Source: Ensifer adhaerens (GTDB lineage: Bacteria; Pseudomonadota; Alphaproteobacteria; Rhizobiales; Rhizobiaceae). Taken from it: a stretch of 64,000 nucleotides of DNA. Where the stretch lies: positions 682,001-746,000 of the forward strand of contig NZ_LGAP01000001.1 in NCBI RefSeq assembly GCF_001270265.1. The letters run 5' to 3'. The position numbers and the translations under genes are program-made. Of the stretch, positions 26,371 to 35,429 are shown piece by piece (positions within the stretch are counted from its first letter, which is position 1; every line of letters starts with the position of its first letter). The notes under the pieces were generated by a model. It ran no database searches. It saw nothing but the letters and a program-made list of their open reading frames with translations, and was not told where the DNA came from.

Positions 26371-28134
26371 CTACGAACCGGCGGCCGTTTCACCGGGACG
26401 CAAGCCGTTCCGGACAAACGCGTCGTAGCACGGCGTCAGCGTGATGCGCGTGTGGCCTGCCTCGAGGCTCGGCAGGTAGAGCGCCAGCAGTGTCCTGTTG
26501 ACATTTGTCGGTGGGCAAGTCGGCACGAGCGCGATGTCGACGGCAGCCACTGCCGCGCGCACCTTAGCGTCCGGCGGCGGGATCGCCCGGAAGGGGTCTG
26601 CTCCGATGGCGACGCGTTTCGGCGCGTGGCGATCCATCAGCCAGGGAAACGGATTGGCGAAATCGATATTGAAGATGGTTTCAAAGCGGACGCCGTTGGC
26701 GGCCTCGTAGGCGCGCAGGGCATCGACGGCGCCGTCGACATTCGTCAGCCAGGCGGTCTGGAAGTCGAAATCGCTGTAGAGCAGGAATGACGGCAACTCG
26801 CCTGCGTCCGCGAGCGTATCGAAGGCGCCGCGCTGCGTGATATAGGCATCGCGCATGTGCTCGGCCCGCAGTGCCAGGATCGGGCGGACATTCACCGCAC
26901 CCATCGTTTTCAGGTTGCGGCTCTCGATCCGGACATTGTTGACGGCGCCGATCCAGGCGCGTGCGCTCTTCTGGGCGACGACGGTCATCGGTGGCAGCGC
27001 CGCCGCGGTGGCAAGGAGCGAAACCGTTATTGTCAGCCGCTTGGACGTGCTCTTGGCGGCGAAGTCGAGGACGATCCTGAGAAGCAACGGATAGAGGAAG
27101 ATGAAGGCCTGGCTGCCGGTGTTCTGGCTTTCGAACAGGATGCCGGCCACCAGGAAAGCGGCGAGCCAGACGAAGTTCTGGTCGAGGACCTGGTTGATGC
27201 CGACGACCGAAGGTCTGCGGCAGGCGGCCCGCAACGACGCGGCGAAAGCTGGCAGGTTCGCAAAAAAGAGGGTCAGGCACAGAATGCCCGCAGGCAGAAG
27301 AAGGCCCGCGTTCAGCGACGCTGCCTGAAAAAGGCGCGGCAGCAGGCTGCCGTCATTGACGTCGAGCAGCGCCAGGATATCGGCGACATAGGCCGATGCC
27401 GCACCAAGCGAGAACTCGATAGCGGCAAGGACGCTGAAGAAGATCAGAGCCGACGTGACTGCCGAGCGCAGACTGATCCGCCCGGCCGCGAATGCCGTCA
27501 GGCACAAGATCACGCCTGCGACTGCCCCAGTAATCTTCACGAAGAAGAGCGCGATCATCGCTCCGGCGACGACAGTCGCCAGAATGCGCGGATTGCTGAC
27601 ATAGATGAGTGCCGCGGCGAGCACGTAGAGTAACTGGCAGACCTGGCGGTTGTAGATGCCGAAGCCGTCGGATCCCGGGTAGGGATAAAAGTCGCCGGTG
27701 TTGAACGGAAGCACGGAAAAGAGAAGGAACGGCAGCAGGATGGCGTAGGCCAGTGCCCGTGAACGCTTCTGAATGTCGAGCATTATCAGGCCGATCAACG
27801 GGCCAGTGACGATGAGAAGGCACCAACTCGCCAGCAGCAGGGGATGGCCGCTCGGGAACGCCGCTTGCAGCGCTGCGAACAGGTAGTACCCGAGCCCGCC
27901 GACGGGCGCGAAGAAATCGACGGACGGGATCTGTCCGTCAGCAAGCCGGTTGGCGGCATCAAGATAGAGATAATGATCCCAGAACATCGGCCCTATCGGC
28001 TGTGGGATCGTGACAGTCAGCAGCAGCGAGAGCAGGGCAAGCGCCAGAGCGAGTGCTGCAAGCGGCGAGCGGATGGCAGCCAGAGCGATATTGTCCGGCT
28101 TTGCCGCTGCGTCGAGATCGGTGCTGGCATGCAT
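26371..28134 (-). CDS. Polytopic membrane protein, probable GT-C glycosyltransferase
   Basis: 587 aa from ATG 28134. About eleven hydrophobic helices fill residues 25-400, followed by a soluble C-terminal domain of about 180 residues. The first extracytoplasmic loop, FWDHYLYLDAANRLADGQIP then VDFFAPVGGLGYYLFA, resembles the acidic first loop of GT-C transferases such as ArnT and PMT, which use polyprenyl-phosphate sugars. I cannot name an acceptor, and the C-terminal domain is unfamiliar. The frame extends to 28476 without coding character. It ends 3 bp from the Na/Pi transporter stop (convergent) and is divergent from glmU. Confidence 0.7.
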   Translation of the reverse strand: MHASTDLDAAAKPDNIALAAIRSPLAALALALALLSLLLTVTIPQPIGPMFWDHYLYLDAANRLADGQIPSVDFFAPVGGLGYYLFAALQAAFPSGHPLLLASWCLLIVTGPLIGLIMLDIQKRSRALAYAILLPFLLFSVLPFNTGDFYPYPGSDGFGIYNRQVCQLLYVLAAALIYVSNPRILATVVAGAMIALFFVKITGAVAGVILCLTAFAAGRISLRSAVTSALIFFSVLAAIEFSLGAASAYVADILALLDVNDGSLLPRLFQAASLNAGLLLPAGILCLTLFFANLPAFAASLRAACRRPSVVGINQVLDQNFVWLAAFLVAGILFESQNTGSQAFIFLYPLLLRIVLDFAAKSTSKRLTITVSLLATAAALPPMTVVAQKSARAWIGAVNNVRIESRNLKTMGAVNVRPILALRAEHMRDAYITQRGAFDTLADAGELPSFLLYSDFDFQTAWLTNVDGAVDALRAYEAANGVRFETIFNIDFANPFPWLMDRHAPKRVAIGADPFRAIPPPDAKVRAAVAAVDIALVPTCPPTNVNRTLLALYLPSLEAGHTRITLTPCYDAFVRNGLRPGETAAGS

Positions 28135-28340
28135 TGCTGCTTCTCTCCCCGAGGGAGCGATGCACGCGCATGGGTTGCCGAGGCAGGCTCCGCTTCCCCT
28201 TATGCCATCATCGGGTTTTAAGCCGGTTAACGCGACGTGATTGTGCGAATTATGCTTCCCGCAATATGTTGCTGATATGAAGGGGCCGAATCGGGCAGCC
28301 GGATATCGGCCCTCAAAAAAAAGACCAAGGAGTTCATTGG

Positions 28341-29711
28341 ATGGAACGGAGTTGCCTGGCGATTGTACTGGCTGCGGGTGAAAGCACGCGGATGAAATCG
28401 TCCATGTCGAAGGTGCTGCATCCGGTGGCCGGCCGGCCGATGATTGCCCATGTGGTGGCCGCGCTCTCGCGCGCATCGATTTCCGACGTCGCTCTCGTTG
28501 TCGGACGCGACGCCGAGGCTGTTTCAGGTGCTGCCGGCATCGACGGCGTATCGATCGCTTCGTTCCTGCAGAAGGAGCGTCTTGGCACCGGACATGCGGT
28601 GCTGGCGGCGCGCGAAGCGATATCCAGGGGTTTTGACGACATTCTGGTTGTCTTCGGCGATACGCCGCTGATCACGCCTGAGCCGCTCAAGGCAGCGCGC
28701 GATGGCCTGGCCGCCGGCAACGATGTGGTCGTCATCGGCTTCGAGGCTGCCGATCCCTCGGGTTATGGCCGGCTGATCGTCGACGACGGCGCGCTGATCG
28801 CGATCCGCGAGCACAAGGATGCAACCGAGGAAGAACGCCGCATCACCTATTGCAATGGCGGGCTGATGGCGATCAATGGCCGCAAGGCGCTTGATCTGCT
28901 CGACCGCATCGGCAATGCCAATGTCAAGGGCGAATACTACCTGACAGACCTGGTCGAGATCGTGCGGGCGATCGGCGGTCGCGCCATCGCCGTCGAGGCG
29001 CCTGAGGAGGAGCTGACCGGCTGCAACACCCGCGCCGAACTCGCCTATATCGAGCGGCTCTGGCAGCAGCGCCGCCGTCACGAGCTGATGTTGTCCGGCG
29101 TGTCTATGATCGCGCCGGAAACTGTTTTCCTCGCCTGGGACACGGAATTGCAGCAGGATGTGCTGATCGAACCGAATGTCGTGTTCGGCCCGGGCGTCCG
29201 CGTCGAGAGCGGCGCGATCATCCATGCCTTCTCGCATGTCGAGGGAGCGACGGTGCGTGCCGGCGCAACCGTCGGCCCCTATGCCCGTCTGCGGCCCGGT
29301 GCCGATCTCGGCGAAAAGTCGAAGGTCGGTAATTTCTGCGAGGTCAAGAAGGCGGAAATCGGCGCTGGCGCCAAGGTCAACCATCTGACCTATATCGGCG
29401 ATGCCTTCGTCGGCGCCGGCTCGAACATCGGTGCCGGCACGATCACCTGCAATTATGATGGCGTGAACAAGCACGAAACCCGCATTGGTGAGAATGCCTT
29501 CGTCGGCTCGAATTCCTCGCTGGTCGCACCGGTGACGATCGGTGACGGCGCCCTGGTCGCCTCCGGCAGCGTCATCACCGAGGACGTGCCGGCCGACGCC
29601 GTTGCCTTCGGCCGCGCGCGCCAGGAGATCAAGCCGGGCAGGGCGCGTGTCCTGCGTGAACGCTACGAGGCACTGAAGGCTGCGAAAAAGGCGGCCAAGG
29701 CGGCCAAATAG
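28341..29711 (+). CDS. glmU: Bifunctional GlmU (glucosamine-1-P acetyltransferase / UDP-GlcNAc pyrophosphorylase)
   Basis: 456 aa. The N-terminal uridylyltransferase has the nucleotide loop [11 protein letters not shown] and [10 protein letters not shown]. From about residue 255 a left-handed beta-helix of hexapeptide repeats forms the acetyltransferase ([40 protein letters not shown]). It makes UDP-GlcNAc for peptidoglycan and LPS. An AGGAG site precedes the ATG. glmS follows after 145 bp, so both steps of the route from fructose-6-P flank each other. Confidence 0.98.
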   Translation: MERSCLAIVLAAGESTRMKSSMSKVLHPVAGRPMIAHVVAALSRASISDVALVVGRDAEAVSGAAGIDGVSIASFLQKERLGTGHAVLAAREAISRGFDDILVVFGDTPLITPEPLKAARDGLAAGNDVVVIGFEAADPSGYGRLIVDDGALIAIREHKDATEEERRITYCNGGLMAINGRKALDLLDRIGNANVKGEYYLTDLVEIVRAIGGRAIAVEAPEEELTGCNTRAELAYIERLWQQRRRHELMLSGVSMIAPETVFLAWDTELQQDVLIEPNVVFGPGVRVESGAIIHAFSHVEGATVRAGATVGPYARLRPGADLGEKSKVGNFCEVKKAEIGAGAKVNHLTYIGDAFVGAGSNIGAGTITCNYDGVNKHETRIGENAFVGSNSSLVAPVTIGDGALVASGSVITEDVPADAVAFGRARQEIKPGRARVLRERYEALKAAKKAAKAAK

Positions 29712-29856
29712 GTTCGCGTTAAATACTGAAACCGAAAGTGAAATCGGGGCGGATTGCCTCGTCCGGCAAATGCGTTACCAAGGCAACGCGCCGGGCGGGA
29801 CTTCCGCCCTGTCGATTGGGGCGTCGAAACGGCGCGGGACGAATTCGGAGACGACT

Positions 29857-31683
29857 ATGTGCGGAATTGTTGGCATTGTTGGAAACCAGCCGGTCTCGGA
29901 GCGACTGGTCGATGCGTTGAAGCGCCTGGAATACCGCGGCTATGATTCGGCCGGGGTCGCGACCGTCAATGCCGGCGCGCTTGAGCGCCGCCGGGCCGAA
30001 GGCAAGCTGGTCAATCTGGAAGCCCGCCTGCGCGAAGAGCCGCTGGCCGGCACGATCGGCATCGCCCACACCCGCTGGGCGACGCACGGCGCCCCGACCG
30101 AACGCAATGCACATCCGCATTTCACCGATGGCGTTGCTGTGGTTCACAACGGCATCATCGAGAACTTCTCTGCGCTGAAGGACGAACTGATTGCCGCCGG
30201 TGCGACGTTCCAGACCGAGACCGACACGGAAGTGGTGGCGCATCTCCTGGCAAAGTTCCGTCGTGACGGTCTTGGCCGGCGCGAGGCCATGCATGCGATG
30301 CTGAAGCGGGTGACCGGCGCCTATGCCTTGGCCGTGCTCTACCAGGACGACCCATCGACGATCATGGCCGCCCGCAACGGTCCGCCGCTGGCGATCGGCC
30401 ACGGCAAGGGCGAGATGTTTCTGGGCTCCGATGCGATCGCACTGGCGCCGTTTACCAACGAGATCACCTATCTGATCGACGGCGACTGGGCGGTGATCGG
30501 CGCCAATGGCGCCCATATCTTCGATCTCGCCGGCAATGCCGTCGATCGCCCGCGACAGATCTCATTGGCAGCCGCCTACATGATCGACAAGGGCAATCAC
30601 CGGCACTTCATGGAAAAGGAAATCTACGAGCAGCCGGAGGTGATCTCCCATGCGCTCGGCCATTACATCGACTTTGCCGAAAACCGGGTGAAGGCCCTCA
30701 CGGGCTCGATCGATTTTGCCGGTGTGCCGAGTCTGGCGATCTCTGCCTGCGGCACCGCCTATCTTGCCGGTCTCGTCGGCAAATACTGGTTCGAGCGCTA
30801 TGCCCGCCTTCCGGTCGAAATCGACGTCGCCTCCGAGTTCCGCTACCGGGAAATCCCGCTGTCGTCGCAGTCGGCAGCCCTGTTCATCTCGCAGTCGGGC
30901 GAGACCGCCGATACGCTGGCGTCGCTCAGGTATTGCAAGGACCATGGCCTGAAGATCGGCGCGGTCGTCAACACCCGTGAATCGACCATCGCGCGTGAAT
31001 CCGACGCCGTGTTCCCGATCCTCGCCGGCCCCGAGATCGGCGTTGCCTCGACCAAGGCGTTTACCTGCCAGCTGGCGGTGCTTGCCGCGTTGTCGATCGG
31101 CGCCGGCCGAGCCCGTGGCACGGTCTCCGCCGACGAGGAACAGGCGCTCGTTCGCCACCTCGCGGAAATGCCGCGGATCATGGGCCAGGTGCTGAATACC
31201 ATCCAGCCGAAGATCGAGATGCTGTCGCGCGAACTCTCGAAGTGCCGCGACGTGCTCTACCTCGGCCGCGGCACCAGCTTCCCGCTGGCGATGGAAGGCG
31301 CGCTGAAGCTCAAGGAAATTTCCTATATCCACGCCGAGGGCTATGCCGCCGGCGAACTGAAGCACGGCCCGATCGCGCTGATCGACGAAAACATGCCGGT
31401 TATCGTCATCGCCCCACATGACCGCTTCTATGAGAAGACCGTGTCGAACATGCAGGAGGTGGCAGCCCGCGGCGGACGGATTATTCTGATCACCGACGAA
31501 AAGGGCGCAGCCGCCTCGAAGCTCGAGACGATGGCGACGATCGTTCTGCCGAACGTCGACGAAATCATCGCGCCGATAATCTTCTCGCTGCCGATTCAGC
31601 TGCTTGCCTACCACACGGCCGTGTTCATGGGTACCGACGTCGATCAGCCCCGCAACCTCGCAAAATCGGTAACGGTCGAATGA
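29857..31683 (+). CDS. glmS: Glutamine-fructose-6-phosphate aminotransferase GlmS
   Basis: 608 aa. Start ATG 29857 gives MCGIVGIVG, leaving the catalytic cysteine N-terminal after Met removal. The glutaminase half contains HTRWATHGAPTERNAHPH and the ammonia-gating EYRGYDSAG-like element RLEYRGYDSAGV. Two SIS domains follow (SACGTAYLAGLVGKYW, SQSGETADTLA) and it ends PRNLAKSVTVE, the standard C-terminus. It starts the hexosamine pathway. Its last codons overlap the next GNAT gene (ATGA). No glmS ribozyme is visible upstream, as expected outside Firmicutes. Confidence 0.98.
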   Translation: MCGIVGIVGNQPVSERLVDALKRLEYRGYDSAGVATVNAGALERRRAEGKLVNLEARLREEPLAGTIGIAHTRWATHGAPTERNAHPHFTDGVAVVHNGIIENFSALKDELIAAGATFQTETDTEVVAHLLAKFRRDGLGRREAMHAMLKRVTGAYALAVLYQDDPSTIMAARNGPPLAIGHGKGEMFLGSDAIALAPFTNEITYLIDGDWAVIGANGAHIFDLAGNAVDRPRQISLAAAYMIDKGNHRHFMEKEIYEQPEVISHALGHYIDFAENRVKALTGSIDFAGVPSLAISACGTAYLAGLVGKYWFERYARLPVEIDVASEFRYREIPLSSQSAALFISQSGETADTLASLRYCKDHGLKIGAVVNTRESTIARESDAVFPILAGPEIGVASTKAFTCQLAVLAALSIGAGRARGTVSADEEQALVRHLAEMPRIMGQVLNTIQPKIEMLSRELSKCRDVLYLGRGTSFPLAMEGALKLKEISYIHAEGYAAGELKHGPIALIDENMPVIVIAPHDRFYEKTVSNMQEVAARGGRIILITDEKGAAASKLETMATIVLPNVDEIIAPIIFSLPIQLLAYHTAVFMGTDVDQPRNLAKSVTVE

Positions 31684-32180
31684 TCGTCATCCGACCGGAA
31701 AGAAAGGGCGACGAGCGGGCGATCCACGACGTAACTGCCGCTGCTTTCGAAGGGCATCCGCACAGCGACCAGAGCGAGCCCTTCATCATCGAGCGCCTTC
31801 GGGACCAGGGCGCACTGACGCTCTCGCTCGTTGCCGAGGATGAAGGCCAGATTGTCGGTCACGTCGCCTTCTCGCCGGTAGCACTCACGCCGCCGTCATC
31901 GGGCTGGTTCGGGCTTGGCCCCGTGGCGGTTTTGGCGGGGCGACAAGCGCAGGGCGTGGGCAGCCGACTCATCCGCGAGGGGCTTGCGATGCTTACCGCC
32001 GCCGGGGCGTCGGGTTGCGTGGTCGTCGGTGATCCCGACTATTACCAAAAGTTCAGATTCCGTAACGAATCTTCTCTTGTATTCCCGGGTTGTGCGCCGC
32101 AATACTTCATGGCGCTGGCCTTCTCCGGCGCGGTGCCGGCAGGCACGGTTGCCTATCATCCGGCTTTCGGTTCGGAGTGA
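31680..32180 (+). CDS. GNAT family N-acetyltransferase (YhbS-like)
   Basis: 166 aa. The acetyl-CoA binding core is LGPVAVLAGRQAQGVGSRLI, with the Q/RxxGxG/A motif seen as RQAQGVGS. GCVVVGDPDYYQKFRF marks the YhbS-like subgroup. The substrate is unknown. Its ATG overlaps the glmS stop by 4 bp, so it is coupled to glmS translation, and the DUF502 gene starts 18 bp after it. Presumably cytoplasmic. Confidence 0.88.
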   Translation: MIVIRPERKGDERAIHDVTAAAFEGHPHSDQSEPFIIERLRDQGALTLSLVAEDEGQIVGHVAFSPVALTPPSSGWFGLGPVAVLAGRQAQGVGSRLIREGLAMLTAAGASGCVVVGDPDYYQKFRFRNESSLVFPGCAPQYFMALAFSGAVPAGTVAYHPAFGSE

Positions 32181-32198
32181 GGTTTAAACGGAAGAGGC

Positions 32199-32891
32199 AT
32201 GACGGAAAATTCGAAGAGCAGCTTCATTGCGACCCGGTTGCGGAACTATTTCCTGACGGGGCTGATCATCTGTGCGCCGCTGGCCATTACCGTCTGGTTG
32301 GTCCGCACCTTCATCGAATGGGCCGACGGATGGGTGAAGCCTTATCTGCCGAATTTCTATAATCCTGACACCTATTCGCCAGTGGCTATTCCCGGCTTCG
32401 GGCTTTTGGTCGCGCTCATCGTGATCACATTGGTCGGCTTCCTCACCGCCAACCTGGTGGGGCGGTCGATCGTTGCCTTCGGCGAGTCCCTTGTCAGCCG
32501 GACGCCGCTCGTTCGCACCATCTACAAATCGCTGAAGCAGATCTTCCAGACGGTGCTTCAAGAGCAATCTTCGTCGTTCAAGAAGGCGGGCTTGATCGAG
32601 TATCCGAGCCCTGGCCTCTGGTCGCTCGTCTTCATCGCAACGGATGTGAAAGGCGAGGTCGCCGCCAAATTCGCCGAGCGTGGCATGGATATGGTGACCG
32701 TGTTCTTGCCGCCGACGCCGATCCCGACGGCCGGCTTCCTGTTGTTCGTGCCCCGCGACAAGATCATCCCGCTTGAAATGAGCGCCGAGGATGCGGCCAA
32801 GCTGCTGATCTCCGGCGGCCTCGTCGCTCCCGACTACAGGCCACTTGCCAACGCTCCACCGCGCAAGATCGCCCAGCAGAAAACCGCCTGA
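32199..32891 (+). CDS. DUF502 family membrane protein
   Basis: 230 aa. Two membrane segments lie near the N-terminus (about 17-37 and 67-90). A conserved cytoplasmic or periplasmic part follows, with RTPLVRTIYKSLKQIFQTVL and MVTVFLPPTPIPTAGFLLFVP, hallmarks of DUF502. No biochemical role is known. An AGAGGC site precedes the ATG. It closes the glmS-GNAT-DUF502 run and is convergent with recG, the stops being only 4 bp apart. Confidence 0.9.
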   Translation: MTENSKSSFIATRLRNYFLTGLIICAPLAITVWLVRTFIEWADGWVKPYLPNFYNPDTYSPVAIPGFGLLVALIVITLVGFLTANLVGRSIVAFGESLVSRTPLVRTIYKSLKQIFQTVLQEQSSSFKKAGLIEYPSPGLWSLVFIATDVKGEVAAKFAERGMDMVTVFLPPTPIPTAGFLLFVPRDKIIPLEMSAEDAAKLLISGGLVAPDYRPLANAPPRKIAQQKTA

Positions 32892-32895
32892 CGAT

Positions 32896-35001
32896 TCAGC
32901 CGGCGCGCAGGAAGCGGATCGCTTCGTCGCGGCGATGAAGATAAAGCAAGGTTCGGAGCGCTTCGCCACGCGGCGAGGTGAGATCCGGATCGCGCTCGAT
33001 CATATAGGCGGCGTCCTTGCGGGCGATCTCGAGCAGGTCACCATGTGCTTCGAGGCTGGCGATACGAAAGCCGGGCGTGCCGGATTGGCGCGTTCCCAGC
33101 AACTCACCTTCGCCGCGCAGCTTCAGATCTTCCTCGGCGATCAGAAAGCCGTCCTCGCTGTCGCGCAGGATCGAGAGCCTTGCACGGCCGGTTTCGCCAA
33201 GTGGGCTCTTGTAGAGCAGGATGCAGGTCGAGGCCTCGTCACCACGACCGACGCGGCCACGCAACTGGTGCAATTGCGCCAGGCCGAAGCGTTCCGCATG
33301 CTCGATGACCATGATGGTGGCATCCGGTACGTCGACGCCGACTTCGACGACGGTCGTCGCGACGAGCAGGCGGATTTCACCGTTCTTGAAGGCGAGCATG
33401 ACGGCGTCTTTTTCCGCGCCGTTCATGCGGCCGTGCACAAGGCCGACATCCCGACCGAAGCGTCTGGAGAGCCCCTGGTATCTTTCATCGGCGGACATGA
33501 CGTCGATGGCTTCGGATTCTTCCACGAGCGGGCAGATCCAGTAGGCTTTCTTGCCTTCCTTGAGGGCTGCAGAGAGGCGGTCGACGACCTCGTCGGTCCG
33601 CTCGGTCGGAATGGTGACCGTCTGGATGGGTTTTCGCCCGGCCGGCTTTTCCGTCAGCTTGGAAACATCCATGTCGCCAAAGGCGGCAAGCACCAGCGTG
33701 CGCGGGATCGGCGTTGCCGTCATGACGAGCATATGCGGGGAAATGCCCTTGGCGGTCAGGCGCAGACGCTGGTGGACACCGAAGCGATGCTGTTCGTCGA
33801 CGACCGCAAGCGTCAGCCTGTCGTAATTGACGGTGTCCTGGAAGAGGGCATGCGTGCCGACCACGATCCGCGTCTCGCCGGAGGCGATGCGCTCCAGGAT
33901 CGCATCGCGTTCCTTGCCCTTGGTGCGCCCGGTCAGAACGTCCATGGTGATGCCTGCAGGAGCCGCCATTTTCGACAGCGTCGCGAAATGCTGTCGAGCG
34001 AGGATTTCCGTTGGGGCCATCAACACCGCCTGGCCGCCTGATTCGACCGCCGCCAGCATCGCCATCAGCGCGACCATGGTCTTGCCGGAGCCGACGTCGC
34101 CCTGCAACAGCCGCAGCATCCGGTCGCTTCCGGACATGTCCTTGAGGATGTCGGCAATCGCGGTCGACTGGCTCGCCGTGAGCGAGAAGGGGAGAGCGGC
34201 GATAACGGGGCCGGAGAGTTTGCCCGTTGCATGCACCGGTGTGCCGGCGACCTTGCGAAGACGCTGGCGAACGAGGGCAAGGGACAGTTGGCCGGCCAGG
34301 AACTCGTCATAGGCGAGTCGCCTGCGCGCCGGCGCCTGCGGGTCGATATCAGTCGCGTCGCGAGGTTCATGCAGCGCACGGAAGCTGTCGGCTGCACTTT
34401 GAAAACTCTGCTTCGAAGCGAGTGTCTCGTCGATCCACTCCGGCATCTCTGGCACGCGGGCAACGGCCGCCTCGATCGATTTGCGCAATATGCGGGCGGA
34501 GAGGCCGGCTGTCAGGCCGTATACGGGCTCGACGAGCGGCAGGTTATCCGCCTCGCTCGCCTTGACCATATAGTCCGGATGAACCATCGACGGCCGGCCG
34601 TTGAACCAGTCGACCTTGCCGCTGACGATCACGGTATCGTCGAGCGGCAGCGATTTTTCCAGCCAATTGCCTTTGACGCGGAAGAAGGTGAGCGCCAGTT
34701 CTCCGGTGTCGTCATGCAGGAAGATGCGGTAGGGCAGGTTCTGCTTTCCCGGCGGCGGCGGCTGATGGCGATCGACCCGACCGGTGATCGTGACTACGAC
34801 GCCTTGCGGTGCATTCGCGATTCCCGGCTGCTGCCGTCGATCGATCAACGAATGCGGTGCATGGAATACCAAGTCGACGACGCGGCAGTCTTCGATGTTT
34901 TCACGGCCGAGAAGGCGGGCATACAGCTCGCCGATCTTCGGGCCGATGCCGGGCAAAGTATTGAGCGGTGAAAAGAGCGGGTCGAGCAGGGCAGGGCGCA
35001 T
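32896..35001 (-). CDS. recG: ATP-dependent DNA helicase RecG
   Basis: 701 aa. An N-terminal wedge/OB domain (about 50-160, VVTITGRVDRHQPPP) is followed by two RecA-like helicase domains with Walker A GDVGSGKTMVA, motif II VVDEQHRFG, motif III MTATPIPRT and motif VI QLHQLRGRVGRG. The C-terminal TRG-type region includes RARLSILRDSEDGFLIAEEDL. RecG reverses stalled forks and unwinds Holliday junctions and R-loops. It is transcribed away from sdhE-mfd, leaving 118 bp between the divergent genes. Confidence 0.98.
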   Translation of the reverse strand: MRPALLDPLFSPLNTLPGIGPKIGELYARLLGRENIEDCRVVDLVFHAPHSLIDRRQQPGIANAPQGVVVTITGRVDRHQPPPPGKQNLPYRIFLHDDTGELALTFFRVKGNWLEKSLPLDDTVIVSGKVDWFNGRPSMVHPDYMVKASEADNLPLVEPVYGLTAGLSARILRKSIEAAVARVPEMPEWIDETLASKQSFQSAADSFRALHEPRDATDIDPQAPARRRLAYDEFLAGQLSLALVRQRLRKVAGTPVHATGKLSGPVIAALPFSLTASQSTAIADILKDMSGSDRMLRLLQGDVGSGKTMVALMAMLAAVESGGQAVLMAPTEILARQHFATLSKMAAPAGITMDVLTGRTKGKERDAILERIASGETRIVVGTHALFQDTVNYDRLTLAVVDEQHRFGVHQRLRLTAKGISPHMLVMTATPIPRTLVLAAFGDMDVSKLTEKPAGRKPIQTVTIPTERTDEVVDRLSAALKEGKKAYWICPLVEESEAIDVMSADERYQGLSRRFGRDVGLVHGRMNGAEKDAVMLAFKNGEIRLLVATTVVEVGVDVPDATIMVIEHAERFGLAQLHQLRGRVGRGDEASTCILLYKSPLGETGRARLSILRDSEDGFLIAEEDLKLRGEGELLGTRQSGTPGFRIASLEAHGDLLEIARKDAAYMIERDPDLTSPRGEALRTLLYLHRRDEAIRFLRAG

Positions 35002-35119
35002 GGTGGTGAAATTGCGACGACAATTCGAGGTTTGGCAAGGCTGACAATCATCTATTCAGCGTTTATAGAGCCCATTGACGACAAACCGTACCTCCTCGGG
35101 CGGCAGGAAGGAATCCCCC

Positions 35120-35425
35120 ATGACTGGCATTTCACGCACCAGCGCCGATCTCGATCCGCGTCGCCGCCGGATTCTGTTTCGCGCCTGGCATCGCGGCATC
35201 CGCGAAATGGACCTGATCCTCGGACAGTTCGCTGAAGCCGAGCTTTCCGGCTTGTCTGAGGTTGAGTTGGACGAGCTCGAAACCATCATGGCCGAGGAAG
35301 ACAACGATCTCGTCAAGTGGATCATCGGCGAAAAGCCGGTGCCTGAGCGCTACCAGACGGCGATGTTCGAGCGCATCGCTGCCTACCGCCCCGATTTCGA
35401 GCGGCTCCCCGAAGAGATGAAATAG
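35120..35425 (+). CDS. sdhE: FAD assembly factor SdhE
   Basis: 101 aa. It helps attach FAD covalently to succinate dehydrogenase SdhA. The defining RGxxE motif is HRGIREMDLILGQF, followed by FERLLE-type helices and ending with DNDLVKWIIGEKPVP. The frame opens at 35075, but ATG 35120 after AGGAAGGAA gives the known N-terminus and length. It is 4 bp upstream of mfd, a linkage common in rhizobia, so the two are probably one transcript. Confidence 0.94.
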   Translation: MTGISRTSADLDPRRRRILFRAWHRGIREMDLILGQFAEAELSGLSEVELDELETIMAEEDNDLVKWIIGEKPVPERYQTAMFERIAAYRPDFERLPEEMK

Positions 35426-35429
35426 ATCG

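Noticed and set aside
24456-26444. 662-codon plus-strand ORF
   Set aside because: Overlaps the Na/Pi transporter in another frame; Arg- and Gly-rich with no domains.
29712-29856. Possible glmS riboswitch/ribozyme in front of glmS
   Set aside because: The 145-bp gap is too short and lacks the ribozyme core; the class is limited to Gram-positive bacteria as far as is known.
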